Of a DNA stretch of 64,000 nucleotides, positions 56,458-64,000 are shown piece by piece. The DNA comes from Candidatus Phycosocius bacilliformis. GTDB taxonomy: Bacteria; Pseudomonadota; Alphaproteobacteria; Caulobacterales; Aquidulcibacteraceae. The notes beneath the pieces were generated by a model. That model saw nothing but the letters and a program-made list of their open reading frames with translations. It did not search any database and had not been told where the DNA came from. The DNA lies in assembly GCF_003112735.1 (NCBI RefSeq), contig NZ_BFBR01000001.1, positions 637,369 to 701,368 of the forward strand, written 5' to 3'. Position 1 is the first letter of the stretch. The number at the start of each line of letters is the position of its first letter. The position numbers were made by a program, and so were the translations under genes.

Positions 56458-57305
56458 GACGCCAAAGCCTCGTCCAATCGGGTCAAACCATCTGCAAGAT
56501 CAGGCAGGATGCCAAACCAGGTCTGAAACGCCAAAGCAGCTTGCCCGACCAACATGCCCAGGCCATCAAAGTGGCGACGACCGGCCTGTTGGGCGCTGGC
56601 CAGATAGGCCGTCATGCGTGGCGCGTAAATGGTGTCATAGATAATCGCATCACGGGCGGTGGGCGAAAAGTCCGGCGCGAAGGGATTTTGGTGATTAAGG
56701 CCCTGACTGGTGGCATTGATAACAAGGCTCGCCCCGTCCAGATGCTGGTGCAAATCCGACCAAGTGCCAAACTGGATTTGGTGTGGATTGAGAAGATCAG
56801 CCAGCTTTTGGGCCCGCGCCTGATCGCGATTGATAATCTTGATCGGCCGATCCGTTGTTCCGGCCAAGGCGGCTACGATGGCCGCCGCCGCCCCGCCTGC
56901 GCCCAGGACCACAATCTGCCCGTCAAGGCTGCGCCAATCGGGTGCACGTACGTCAAGATCCGCAATCAAGCCATCTCCGTCGGTATTGCTTGCCGCATAG
57001 AAGCGGCCCGCCCGATCCAAGGTCAAACAATTGGCAGCCCCGATCAAAGCCACCCGGGCAGAGCGACTTTTGGCGCGGGCAGCGGCGCGCTCTTTAAAAG
57101 GTGTGGTGATGTTCAGCCCGCAAATTTGGGAAGCCGCCAGTCCATCTAGGGCCGTCTCAAAATCATCAGGCGCAATCTCCAGCGCGACATAGACAGCATT
57201 GAGGCCATGGGCCGCGATCCAGCCATTGTGAAGACGCGGCGACAAGGAATGGCGCACCGGATGGCCAAGAACGGCATAAAGCTCAGTTGAGCCTGAAATC
57301 TTCAT
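56454..57305 (-). CDS. aroE: Shikimate dehydrogenase (NADP)
   Basis: A 283-residue enzyme of the aromatic amino-acid pathway. The N-terminal [15 protein letters not shown], the catalytic Lys in [18 protein letters not shown] and the nucleotide motif [13 protein letters not shown] are present. It overlaps maf and coaE by 4 bases, giving tight translational coupling in the maf-aroE-coaE-dnaQ run that is common near alphaproteobacterial origins. Confidence 0.96.
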   Translation of the reverse strand: MKISGSTELYAVLGHPVRHSLSPRLHNGWIAAHGLNAVYVALEIAPDDFETALDGLAASQICGLNITTPFKERAAARAKSRSARVALIGAANCLTLDRAGRFYAASNTDGDGLIADLDVRAPDWRSLDGQIVVLGAGGAAAAIVAALAGTTDRPIKIINRDQARAQKLADLLNPHQIQFGTWSDLHQHLDGASLVINATSQGLNHQNPFAPDFSPTARDAIIYDTIYAPRMTAYLASAQQAGRRHFDGLGMLVGQAALAFQTWFGILPDLADGLTRLDEALAS

Positions 57306-57889
57306 GTGGCCAATTCTCCATGCAGGCGCAGGAAGGCCATGATTTCCAATAAGGGCAGACCAAGGATGGAGAAGAAGTCACCATCGACTGTGTCAAATAA
57401 TTGGGCACCGGGCCCTTCAAACTGATAACAACCCACGCTTGCCAAAGCATCGGTGCCATAAGCATCCAGATAAGTGCGCAGAAATTCGTCGGAGAAATTC
57501 CGCATGGTGAGACGAGGGCTTGTCACCAATCGCCAGATTGGCTGGCCATCGCGGGCAATAACCGCGGCACATTCAAGTGTATGAGTTTTGCCGCGCAGCT
57601 GGCTTAAACGATTGAACGCTTCGTCGAGATTTTCTGCCTTATCAAAGGATTGACCATTGAAGGCAAGGATTTGGTCACAGCCGAGAACAAGCCCAGACCG
57701 CCGTTCAGAAACCTTACACGCCTTCAACTCAGCCAGTTTGTCAGCCTGCTGGCGCGGACTGGCACCTTCTGCCCGCATCGCAATCTTGACTGCATCTTCA
57801 TCAACGCCGGCACCGACCGCCTCAAACCGGATACCGGCTTGGGTCAAAATCTGGCGGCGAATGGCACTGGTGGAGGCTAAGGTCAGCAT
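57302..57889 (-). CDS. maf: Maf-like nucleoside triphosphate pyrophosphatase
   Basis: A 195-residue Maf protein. LASTSAIRRQIL at the start, the metal-binding GCDQILAFNGQSFDKAEN block and SVGCYQFEGPGAQLFDTVDGDFFSILGLPL at the end are typical. Maf proteins hydrolyse canonical or modified NTPs and have been linked to cell division. The Asp-Gln pair in the GCDQ motif matches the subgroup often annotated YceF, which prefers 7-methyl-GTP. It is 2 bases after ppsR. Confidence 0.92.
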   Translation of the reverse strand: MLTLASTSAIRRQILTQAGIRFEAVGAGVDEDAVKIAMRAEGASPRQQADKLAELKACKVSERRSGLVLGCDQILAFNGQSFDKAENLDEAFNRLSQLRGKTHTLECAAVIARDGQPIWRLVTSPRLTMRNFSDEFLRTYLDAYGTDALASVGCYQFEGPGAQLFDTVDGDFFSILGLPLLEIMAFLRLHGELAT

Positions 57890-57891
57890 GA

Positions 57892-58713
57892 TCAGCGTGC
57901 ACTCCGTTCAGCCAGTAAATTCAAAATCGCCGCCGAGGTTTCTTCGATAGACCGGCGTGTCACATCAATCACAGGCCAATTCTGACGTTCAAACAGCCGG
58001 TTGGCATCGGTGATTTCTTCCCGCACAGAATCCTCATCAACATATTCGCTGGTGGCGTCGGCATTAAGCGACAACAACCGATTGCGCCGGATGGCAATCA
58101 GGCGATCAGGCGAGACTTTCAGCCCAACCACCAAAGGCTTGGTCAATTCCAAGAGTGCGTGGGGGATGGGTGCTTTGGGTACCAGCGGAAAATTGCCTGT
58201 CCGGATGCCCCGATTGGCAAGATAGATCGACGTGGGTGTCTTGGACGTGCGGCTCACACCCACCAAAACCACATCTGCCTGGTTAAACTCATGCACCATC
58301 TGACCGTCATCATGAGCCATCGTGTAATTGAGGGCGTCAATACGACGGAAGTAATTCTCATCCAGTGCTTGTTTCGAACCGGTCTTCTCACCAGCCCGCA
58401 TTTTTAAATGATGCTCCCACATCGTCAGCACTTGATCGAGGAGCGGTAAGGCCGGTATGCCCAAGCGCTTACAATGTTCAACCAGAACTTCACGCAGCTC
58501 ATGGGCAGCGATGGTGAATAAAACCACGCCCGGGAAGGCTTCGATTTCTGCCAGAACCCGGTCCAGTTGGCGGCGGGATCGCACCAAATAATAGGAATGT
58601 TCCAGAGGTGTGACCCCCTCGAACAAGGGCGCGACCGCCCGCAGGACGGCATTTAACGTCTCGCCAGTGGAGTCCGAAACCAGATGAACATTCAAAAATG
58701 TCGATATGCGCAT
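57892..58713 (-). CDS. ppsR: Pyruvate, water/phosphate dikinase regulatory protein (DUF299)
   Basis: A 273-residue bifunctional ADP-dependent kinase and pyrophosphorylase controlling PEP synthase or pyruvate phosphate dikinase. HLVSDSTGET at the N-terminus, the P-loop-like VLVGVSRTSKTPTSIYLANRG and the SVREEITDANRLFERQNWPVIDVT stretch are family blocks. The frame is open to 58815, but the family starts at MRIST. The origin-like region lies directly upstream, as in Caulobacter, where a gene of this kind flanks the origin opposite hemE (from memory). Confidence 0.92.
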   Translation of the reverse strand: MRISTFLNVHLVSDSTGETLNAVLRAVAPLFEGVTPLEHSYYLVRSRRQLDRVLAEIEAFPGVVLFTIAAHELREVLVEHCKRLGIPALPLLDQVLTMWEHHLKMRAGEKTGSKQALDENYFRRIDALNYTMAHDDGQMVHEFNQADVVLVGVSRTSKTPTSIYLANRGIRTGNFPLVPKAPIPHALLELTKPLVVGLKVSPDRLIAIRRNRLLSLNADATSEYVDEDSVREEITDANRLFERQNWPVIDVTRRSIEETSAAILNLLAERSAR

Positions 58714-58828
58714 GTATCTGATGTGACCGAGCTTGCTGGATGGATCAAGCCATTCCTGCATGCTGCAGGCATCCGATTTTGGGCAACCAGCTATCGCCAT
58801 ATGCGATCTGGTCATCCCGGTAGGGCTG

Positions 58829-58843
58829 TTAACAACTTGTTAA
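58829..58843. promoter_or_regulatory. CtrA binding box in the origin region
   Basis: TTAA-CAACTTG-TTAA is an exact match to the TTAA-N7-TTAA consensus of the CtrA cell-cycle regulator. Another TTAA follows at 58850-58853 with a 6-base gap, and one at 58874-58877. In Caulobacter CtrA binds the origin and represses replication in swarmer cells. Confidence 0.75.
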
Positions 58844-58991
58844 AAACGCTTAATGACTTGCTAATAAGCGTGGTTAATTTTGTATGAATATGTGAGACAA
58901 ATCGTCGCTTGTGGACATGGAGCAAAAAGGGCGACAGAACTTTTCTCGAACATCCACAGGGCTGGCAAGATGTTGAAATACGTATTCCCAT

Positions 58992-59000
58992 TGTGGATGA
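58992..59000 (-). promoter_or_regulatory. DnaA-box-like site
   Basis: TGTGGATGA on the plus strand, that is TCATCCACA on the minus strand, one mismatch from TTATCCACA. It is the best of several similar sites in the gap; weaker ones lie at 58910-58918 and 58950-58958. Confidence 0.65.
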
Positions 59001-59059
59001 TATGGGGTGATGACTCGTAGCAATCGCATGATTTTCAGGTGTTTTCGCGGCCTGTGCCC

Positions 59060-59068
59060 TGTGGAGAA
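59060..59068 (-). promoter_or_regulatory. DnaA-box-like site
   Basis: TGTGGAGAA on the plus strand, that is TTCTCCACA on the minus strand, one mismatch from TTATCCACA. Same orientation as the site at 58992. Confidence 0.55.
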
Positions 59069-59163
59069 AACCGGGGTGAAACCTGATAAACCGCTTGAGA
59101 AATCCCGACAGGTCATGCAGGTGACTTGGACGGATCAGTCTGTCCACCGCGCTACTGTTTACT

Positions 59164-59181
59164 GATTCAAGAATCTGATTC
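59164..59181. other. Cluster of three GANTC methylation sites
   Basis: GATTC (59164-59168), GAATC (59171-59175) and GATTC (59177-59181) lie within 18 bases just before hemE; a fourth, GACTC, is at 59012. GANTC is the target of the cell-cycle methyltransferase CcrM in alphaproteobacteria. Such density is far above chance and could couple hemE or origin firing to methylation state. Confidence 0.75.
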
Positions 59182-59204
59182 CTAATCTGGAAGGGGAGCT
59201 GGAC

Positions 59205-60251
59205 ATGCGTGAGGGAGCGAAGGGGCAAGATAGTGCGTTGGTGCGCACCCTCTTAGGGCAAAAACAGGTTCATCCCCCCATTTGGTTGATGCGCCAAGCA
59301 GGCCGCCATCTCCCCGAATATCGCGAACTCCGGGCCAAGAACAAAAGCTTCCTGGATTTCTGTTACGCCCCGGCTGCCGCCGCAGAGGCAACCTTGCAGC
59401 CGGTACGGCGCTATCCCGTCGATGCAGCGATTATCTTCTCCGATATTCTTGTGGTTCCCCATGCTTTGGGCCGTGATGTGCGCTTTGCTGAAGGCGAAGG
59501 CCCACTTTTAACCCCCCTTGAAGGGGCAGAAGATATTGCCAAGCTGGATCTCTCCCGCCTCGAAACCCGGCTTGCACCAGTATATGAAGCGCTTGAGCGC
59601 GTCCGCGCAGCGATGGAGCCAGAGCGGGCTTTGATCGGATTTGCAGGGGCCCCATGGACTTTGGCGACTTATATGATCCAAGGACGTGGTGGTGAGCGCG
59701 ATCTTGCGCGTGCTTATGCCTACCAACATCCAGAGCTTGTTGACCAATTGCTCGACGTGCTCGCCGTCGCGGTAGGCCAGCATCTCATTGCTCAGATTAA
59801 GGCCGGCGCCAATGCACTGCAGATTTTTGAATCCTGGGCTGAGGACATCCCGGGGCATTTGTTTGCCCGCCTGGTGACCGGTCCGATCAAAAAGGCGGTA
59901 GATATTGTGCGAACCGCCCATCCTGATGTTCCCATCATCGGTTTCCCGCGAGGTGCTGGCCACCGTGTAGGCCAGTTTCATCAAGAAACGGGGGTCAATG
60001 GCTTGGGTCTGGATATTGCCGCAGATCTGGGTGCCGCGCGCGCCGCTGTCGGTCCGACGATTTGTCTGCAAGGCAATTTGGATCCAATGGCTTTGATGGC
60101 AGGCGGGGCGGCACTGGATCAGGCACTGGATGCCATTCTTGCCGCCGCCCAAACCGGACCACATATCTTTAATCTCGGGCATGGTGTCGTACCAGCGACG
60201 CCTATCCCCCATGTCGAGCATGTGATGAAGCGGGTAAAAGGGCTGGCGTGA
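59205..60251 (+). CDS. hemE: Uroporphyrinogen decarboxylase
   Basis: A 348-residue enzyme converting uroporphyrinogen III to coproporphyrinogen III. PPIWLMRQAGRHLPEYRELR and the catalytic Asp region DAAIIFSDILVVPHALG are diagnostic, with GFAGAPWTLATYMIQG and GHGVVPATPIPHVEHVM later. AAGGGGAG precedes the ATG. It borders the probable origin and is followed by hemH and hemJ. Confidence 0.98.
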   Translation: MREGAKGQDSALVRTLLGQKQVHPPIWLMRQAGRHLPEYRELRAKNKSFLDFCYAPAAAAEATLQPVRRYPVDAAIIFSDILVVPHALGRDVRFAEGEGPLLTPLEGAEDIAKLDLSRLETRLAPVYEALERVRAAMEPERALIGFAGAPWTLATYMIQGRGGERDLARAYAYQHPELVDQLLDVLAVAVGQHLIAQIKAGANALQIFESWAEDIPGHLFARLVTGPIKKAVDIVRTAHPDVPIIGFPRGAGHRVGQFHQETGVNGLGLDIAADLGAARAAVGPTICLQGNLDPMALMAGGAALDQALDAILAAAQTGPHIFNLGHGVVPATPIPHVEHVMKRVKGLA

Positions 60252-60341
60252 CCTAGGGCCACCTCCATTCGCTTTCCATCATGTGGTGATACGACATCCA
60301 TCACGCAGCCAAAGACTAGGCAAAAGGTTTTACAAAGCTCC

Positions 60342-61388
60342 ATGGGACAGAAGATCGCGATCGTATTGTTCAATCTCGGGGGGCCTGATGGGCCGGATTC
60401 TGTCCGCCCATTCTTGAAAAACCTGTTTTCCGATCCCGCCATCATTCGGGTTCCAGGCCCCTTACGCTGGTTTCTGGCACGTTTGATTTCGACGCTGCGG
60501 GCCAAGTCGGCGCGGGCCAATTATGCCAAAATGGGTGGCGGATCACCTTTGGTGCCTGAAACCTTGGCCCAAGCTGAGGCGTTGGAAAAAGCGGTTAAGG
60601 CCCGTCCTGGTTATGAGCAGGCGGAGGTCAAAACCTTCCTCGCCATGCGCTATTGGAAACCCTTTGTGAAAGACGCGATCGCTGAGGTTCGCGCCTTTAA
60701 GCCGGACGAAACCGTCCTATTGCCGCTCTATCCCCAGTTTTCAACCACCACGACAGACTCGTCCCTGCAAGCGTGGAAAGATGCCGGCGGTGGGCCTGCC
60801 AAGCTGATCTGTTGTTATCCCGACGCACCCGGCTTCATCGAAGCCCATGCAGAAGCGGTGCTTGAAACCTGGCAGGCCGCAGGCGCGCCGGAAAAAGTGC
60901 GTATCCTGTGGTCGGCTCACGGTCTTCCGGAAAAAATCATTGAAGATGGTGACCCGTACCAAAAGCAGGTTGAAGAAACGGTGGCTGCTTTGCGCCCCTT
61001 ATTGCCAGACAATTTTGAACATTCGATCTGCTATCAGTCACGTGTTGGCCCCGTAAAGTGGATCGGACCCGCCACCGAAACCGAAATTGAGCGGGCTGCC
61101 GCAGACCGGATCGGCATTATCGTGGTGCCCATCGCCTTTGTCTCCGAGCATATTGAGACATTGGTTGAGCTTGATGAAGAATATCGCGATGTCGCTGATG
61201 AATTGGGCGTGCCGTTTTATCTGCGCGCTCCCGCGCTGGGCACACGTGCGAAATTCATCGATGAACTGGCGCGCCTCACCACCGAGCTTTTGCAAGGTCA
61301 TGAACCTGTTCTGGCGGCGCGCACCACTGGCTGCTTGGTGGCCTGTCCGGCCTGTCCGCGCGCTCCCTATGGCGGATGTGCGGCATGA
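60342..61388 (+). CDS. hemH: Ferrochelatase with a C-terminal cysteine cluster
   Basis: A 348-residue enzyme inserting iron into protoporphyrin IX. VLFNLGGPDGPDSVRPFL at the start, LPLYPQFSTTTTDS, the catalytic His in WSAHGLPEKII, and CYQSRVGPVKWIGP and VPIAFVSEHIETLVELD are all typical. The last 18 residues carry four Cys (331, 335, 338, 346), the arrangement for the [2Fe-2S] cluster found in ferrochelatases of Caulobacter and animals. Its stop overlaps hemJ. Confidence 0.96.
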   Translation: MGQKIAIVLFNLGGPDGPDSVRPFLKNLFSDPAIIRVPGPLRWFLARLISTLRAKSARANYAKMGGGSPLVPETLAQAEALEKAVKARPGYEQAEVKTFLAMRYWKPFVKDAIAEVRAFKPDETVLLPLYPQFSTTTTDSSLQAWKDAGGGPAKLICCYPDAPGFIEAHAEAVLETWQAAGAPEKVRILWSAHGLPEKIIEDGDPYQKQVEETVAALRPLLPDNFEHSICYQSRVGPVKWIGPATETEIERAAADRIGIIVVPIAFVSEHIETLVELDEEYRDVADELGVPFYLRAPALGTRAKFIDELARLTTELLQGHEPVLAARTTGCLVACPACPRAPYGGCAA

Positions 61389-61840
61389 GTGGGTTTATCG
61401 CGGCCCATTATGAGGTCTTCCGCGCGCTGCACCTCATTGCCGTCATCGCTTGGATGGCCGGGCTCATGTATCTGCCGCGCTTGTTTGTCTATCATTCCAT
61501 GGCGCCTATTGGGGGTGAGCTTGATGCCCAATTGAAAGTGATGGAACGGCGTCTGCATCGTGGCATCATGGTGCCGGCCATGATTGTGGTGTGGGCTCTG
61601 GGCCTCAGTCTGCTGGTGGGTCGGGGTGGTTGGGATTTGCTGGCCCACCCTTGGATGCAAATAAAACTGGCTATGGTGGTCTCGATCACAGCGATTGATC
61701 ATCTTTACATGCGCTGGCGCAAAGCCTTTGAGCGTGGCGAACGCCCCCTCAACCATGTCGCTTTCCGCTTCCTGAACGAGCTGCCCTTCATTCTGATGAT
61801 TGTCGCTGTGTTTATGGTTGTGCTGGAGCCTTTTTCTTAA
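61385..61840 (+). CDS. hemJ: Protoporphyrinogen IX oxidase HemJ
   Basis: A 151-residue membrane protein with four hydrophobic helices. The conserved His16 and the following IAVIAWMAGLMYLPRLFVYH block, and the Lys in HPWMQIKLAMV, match HemJ, the cofactor-binding oxidase that replaces HemG/HemY in many alphaproteobacteria. The ATG at 61385 overlaps the hemH stop. With hemE and hemH it gives three late steps of haem synthesis; the coproporphyrinogen oxidase is not in the window. Confidence 0.93.
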   Translation: MSGFIAAHYEVFRALHLIAVIAWMAGLMYLPRLFVYHSMAPIGGELDAQLKVMERRLHRGIMVPAMIVVWALGLSLLVGRGGWDLLAHPWMQIKLAMVVSITAIDHLYMRWRKAFERGERPLNHVAFRFLNELPFILMIVAVFMVVLEPFS

Positions 61841-61978
61841 AGCCCCACCTTGACCTCGGCCGCATTAATCGTCATGTGAACAAACAAGGTAGAGGCCTCG
61901 TCGTGTGGCCCGCCTTTGTCTCAGCCGCGGCAGTCCTTGCCAAGACGGCTTTTATCTAGAATGTATCGAGGCCCTGAC

Positions 61979-63274
61979 ATGTCAGAGGAAATGTCGATCG
62001 ACGCGCCCCCTCGTCGATCCACCCTGCAAGAATTAAAGACCCGAACCCCAACCGAATTGGTGGTTCTGGCAGAATCTCTCGAAATTGATGGCGCATCCAA
62101 TTTGCGCACCCAAGATCTTCTATTCGCCATTTTGAAGGCCCAGGCCGAGCGTGGCTCGGAAATTGGTGGCGGCGGGGTGTTGGAAGTCCTGCCCGATGGC
62201 TTTGGCTTTTTGCGCTCGCCAGAGTCGAATTATCTGTCCGGCCCGGACGATATTTACGTCTCGCCCCAGCAGATCCGCCGCCATGGCTTGCGGACCGGCG
62301 ACACGGTGGAAGGCCCGGTCAAAGCGCCCAAGGATGGCGAGCGCTATTTTGCTTTGTCCAAGGTCGATTCGATCAATTTCACCGACCCAGAACAAGCCCG
62401 CCACAAGGTCAATTTCGACAATTTGACCCCGCTCTATCCCGATGAGCGGCTTCATCTGGAAATCCAAGACCCAACGCGCAAGGATCGTACAGGTCGCGTC
62501 ATTGATATTGTTGCCCCGATCGGTAAGGGCCAACGCGCTCTGATTGTGGCGCCACCGCGGACCGGTAAGACGGTCATTTTGCAAAATGTCGCCAAATCGA
62601 TCGAGATCAATCATCCAGAAGTCTATCTGATCGTTTTGTTGATTGACGAACGGCCCGAAGAAGTCACCGACATGAAGCGCTCGGTGAAGGGCGAAGTCGT
62701 GTCATCCACTTTCGATGAGCCTGCAACGCGCCACGTTCAAGTGGCTGAAATGGTGATTGAAAAGGCAAAGCGCTTGGCCGAACATGGCCGTGATGTGGTG
62801 ATCCTGCTTGATTCGATCACCCGTCTGGGCCGGGCCTATAACACGGTGGTGCCAAGCTCGGGCAAGGTGCTGACCGGCGGGGTCGATGCCAATGCGCTCC
62901 AACGTCCCAAGCGCTTCTTTGGTGCCGCGCGTAACCTCGAAGAAGGCGGGTCATTGACGATTATTGCCACGGCACTGATCGAAACGGGCTCGCGGATGGA
63001 TGAAGTCATCTTCGAAGAGTTCAAGGGAACGGGTAATTCCGAAATCATCTTGGACCGCAAGGTTTCCGATAAGCGGGTGTTCCCTGCAATCGACATCATC
63101 AAATCCGGCACGCGCAAGGAAGAGCTTTTGGTCCCGCGTGAGCATCTGCCCAAAATGTATATGCTGCGGCGGATTCTCAATCCAATGGGCACGATGGATG
63201 CGATGGAATTCCTGCTCGATAAGCTCAAACAGACTAAAAATAATGACGATTTCTTCCAGAGCATGAACACATAA
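61979..63274 (+). CDS. rho: Transcription termination factor Rho
   Basis: A 431-residue hexameric RNA helicase. The N-terminal domain ([23 protein letters not shown]) is followed by the cold-shock-like RNA site [22 protein letters not shown]. The Walker A is [11 protein letters not shown], then [13 protein letters not shown] and the Q- and R-loops [24 protein letters not shown]. The end [17 protein letters not shown] is typical. The ATG at 61979 has a weak GAGG 7 bases before it; 61961 and 61916 are alternative starts. It follows hemJ on the same strand after 138 bases. Confidence 0.97.
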   Translation: MSEEMSIDAPPRRSTLQELKTRTPTELVVLAESLEIDGASNLRTQDLLFAILKAQAERGSEIGGGGVLEVLPDGFGFLRSPESNYLSGPDDIYVSPQQIRRHGLRTGDTVEGPVKAPKDGERYFALSKVDSINFTDPEQARHKVNFDNLTPLYPDERLHLEIQDPTRKDRTGRVIDIVAPIGKGQRALIVAPPRTGKTVILQNVAKSIEINHPEVYLIVLLIDERPEEVTDMKRSVKGEVVSSTFDEPATRHVQVAEMVIEKAKRLAEHGRDVVILLDSITRLGRAYNTVVPSSGKVLTGGVDANALQRPKRFFGAARNLEEGGSLTIIATALIETGSRMDEVIFEEFKGTGNSEIILDRKVSDKRVFPAIDIIKSGTRKEELLVPREHLPKMYMLRRILNPMGTMDAMEFLLDKLKQTKNNDDFFQSMNT

Positions 63275-63301
63275 GATTAACTGCTCTGTGTTGAGGTCGT
63301 G

Positions 63302-63327
63302 GTGCAGCCCGGTGGGTCGGGCTGCAC
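63302..63327 (+). terminator. Hairpin after rho, without a T run
   Basis: GTGCAGCCCG and CGGGCTGCAC form a perfect 10 bp stem around GTGGGT, 27 bases after the rho stop. It is followed by ATATTTAAG, not a T run, so it may be a weak terminator, a processing site or a 3' end protector between rho and the lipoprotein gene. Confidence 0.5.
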
Positions 63328-63346
63328 ATATTTAAGGGGTTTGGCG

Positions 63347-63784
63347 ATGCGCTACACTCTGTTCTTACCCGTCTTGGCCCTGGGGCTTGTCGCAACAGCC
63401 TGCGCCCCAGCCGATCCACTTGCGAAACTTTCAGAGGAAGATCGCACGTTTTTGTTCGCCGGTCCGCAGACGAATGCGGCCTTTCTCGGCCAACCCGGTG
63501 ATGCTGGCCCGATTGCCTGCAATCCGCAGCGGATGAATCAGGGCTATGTTTTGGTGGATGCGCCGGATGGCTATTGGCTGGATAGCATTCGCCCAACTGG
63601 AACCGAACGGCACAAAATCCTCTCTGTTGAAACCACTGAGGATGGCTATTTGGTCAAGGCCCAGAACGGAGTTGGCGTGTCCTTCAGTTTGATCATTGAA
63701 CAAACCGGCACAAAAACAGCAAAAATCTCGTGGGACGGCGCGACTGCAGAGCGTTATCTGCGCTGTCCGGGCATGCCTGCCTGA
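63347..63784 (+). CDS. Small lipoprotein of unknown function
   Basis: A 145-residue protein with a lipoprotein signal (MRYTLFLPVLALGLVATAC, Cys19). The mature part has three further Cys (none in a known motif), and mixed strands such as GYWLDSIRPTG and GYLVKAQNGVGVSFSL. I do not recognise a family. AAGGGG lies 7 bases before the ATG at 63347; the frame from 63299 would disrupt the signal. It lies downstream of rho on the same strand. Confidence 0.7.
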   Translation: MRYTLFLPVLALGLVATACAPADPLAKLSEEDRTFLFAGPQTNAAFLGQPGDAGPIACNPQRMNQGYVLVDAPDGYWLDSIRPTGTERHKILSVETTEDGYLVKAQNGVGVSFSLIIEQTGTKTAKISWDGATAERYLRCPGMPA

Positions 63785-63836
63785 ACCGCACTTTATTCGG
63801 CAAGAGTAACACCCCGACTGTATGGTTGGGGATGGC

Positions 63837-63860
63837 ACCCCGTTGTGGGTTTTTCTTTTT
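63837..63860 (+). terminator. Possible weak terminator after the lipoprotein gene
   Basis: A short ACCC/GGGT pairing (63837-63840 with 63847-63850) leads into TTTTCTTTTT. The T tract is clear but the stem is only four pairs, so termination is uncertain. Confidence 0.3.
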
Positions 63861-63869
63861 CACCTAGAA

Positions 63870-63903
63870 CCGCTTTGGTGAAACCTGTGTTTCACCAAAA
63901 CGG
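63870..63903. repeat. Long hairpin in the right-edge region
   Basis: CCGCTTTGGTGAAAC and GTTTCACCAAAACGG pair at 14 of 15 positions around CTGT. The inner 11 bp are perfect (63874-63884 with 63889-63899). The half-sites GTGAAAC and GTTTCAC are parS half-sites in reversed order. There is no T run. It may be part of an interspersed palindromic element with the next feature. Confidence 0.6.
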
Positions 63904-63929
63904 ATGGACGAGTTTGAGCGCGACATCTG

Positions 63930-64000
63930 GGTCGTCAAGTGTCGGTTTTCTTCGAAAACCGATCGCACCGCGACGCAGCAAAGCTGCGCACTTGACCACC
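63930..64000. repeat. Branched inverted-repeat element at the window edge
   Basis: An outer stem pairs GGTCGTCAAGTG (63930-63941) with CACTTGACCACC (63989-64000) at 11 of 12 positions. Inside it are two complete hairpins: TCGGTTTTC-TTC-GAAAACCGA (63942-63962, nine perfect pairs) and CGCAGC-AAA-GCTGCG (63974-63988, six pairs), with an 11-base linker. Together they fold as a three-way junction. Both strands are also open reading frames to the window end, so a coding explanation cannot be excluded. It may continue past the edge. Confidence 0.5.

Larger units (their letters stand above)
58714..59204. other. oriC: Probable chromosomal replication origin (oriC)
   Basis: A 491 bp gap between ppsR and hemE, the longest non-coding stretch in the window. 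From 58829 to about 58900 it is strongly A+T-rich and contains one exact TTAA-N7-TTAA CtrA box plus further TTAA half-sites. From 58909 to 59068 there are at least four DnaA-box-like 9-mers, the best being TGTGGATGA (58992-59000) and TGTGGAGAA (59060-59068), each one base from the consensus. GACTC lies at 59012-59016 and three GANTC sites crowd 59164-59181. This matches the Caulobacter origin, which lies beside hemE with CtrA, DnaA and CcrM sites. It also holds the ppsR and hemE promoters. Not proven by sequence alone. Confidence 0.8.

Noticed and set aside
58755..58769. Palindrome CCTGCA-TGC-TGCAGG upstream of ppsR as an origin element
   Set aside because: Short, G+C-rich, not matching any known initiator box; could be chance.
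58812..59228. A 138-residue minus-strand open frame across the ppsR-hemE gap
   Set aside because: It covers the CtrA, DnaA and GANTC elements, overlaps the hemE start, lacks a ribosome site and resembles no family.

Overview
This is a stretch of a bacterial chromosome, almost certainly from an alphaproteobacterium and most likely from the Caulobacterales/Hyphomonadaceae side of that class. The reasons are: a ppsR-like gene and hemE flanking a 491 bp A+T-rich gap with the parts of a Caulobacter-type replication origin (a TTAA-N7-TTAA CtrA box, DnaA-box-like sites and GANTC methylation sites); a mnmE-mnmG-rsmG-parA-parB block with two perfect parS sites; a CpdR-type cell-cycle response regulator; AddAB instead of RecBCD; and a ferrochelatase with a C-terminal cysteine cluster. 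The genus cannot be told from the sequence alone. I see no prophage, insertion sequence, integron, CRISPR array, tRNA or rRNA gene. Gene density is very high and many genes overlap by 4 bp.

Layout. 1-3 kb: an XRE regulator, a membrane-anchored SH3-like protein, and a quinone oxidoreductase/dienelactone hydrolase pair. 3-9 kb: a DUF6489-type protein, mnmE, mnmG, rsmG, parA and parB, with parS sites between mnmE and mnmG and inside rsmG. 9-14.4 kb: a shortened ribD, gpmA, a candidate small RNA, an N-formylglutamate amidohydrolase divergent from cpdR, and an Ada-AlkA fusion divergent from ogt. 14.4-22.3 kb: pyrF, addB, addA, trxA. 22.3-31.3 kb: a serine protease with a DUF350 protein, 3-hydroxybutyrate dehydrogenase, an unknown anchored protein, purL, bolA, a PPC-repeat secreted protein, grxD. 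31.3-37 kb: rpsD, a nitroreductase-marR pair with its likely operator, an ABC-F ATPase, rplS-trmD. 37-51.7 kb: mpl, a LysE exporter, tetR-SDR, a KefB-type antiporter, carA, a peptide-binding lipoprotein, two dicarboxylate symporters, rph-rimM-clpP and a Tat-exported hydrolase. 51.8-58.7 kb, all on the minus strand except secB: smr, mltA, a Tim44-like protein, dnaQ, coaE, aroE, maf, ppsR. 58.7-64 kb: origin region, hemE-hemH-hemJ, rho, a small lipoprotein and a palindrome-rich right edge.

How the parts fit. The window carries the probable origin and the centromere system (ParA, ParB, two parS), with CpdR as a regulator of cell-cycle proteolysis. Around them is core housekeeping: tRNA modification (MnmEG, TrmD), ribosome proteins and maturation (S4, L19, RimM, RNase PH), DNA repair (AddAB, DnaQ, Ada-AlkA, Ogt), haem synthesis (HemE, HemH, HemJ), nucleotide and cofactor synthesis (PurL, PyrF, CarA, CoaE) and envelope turnover (MltA, Mpl). 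The least explained items are the candidate small RNA with an anti-Shine-Dalgarno loop near 10.7 kb, the eroded RibD, the changed G4 motif of MnmE, the palindromic element at the right end, and several exported proteins of unknown role.
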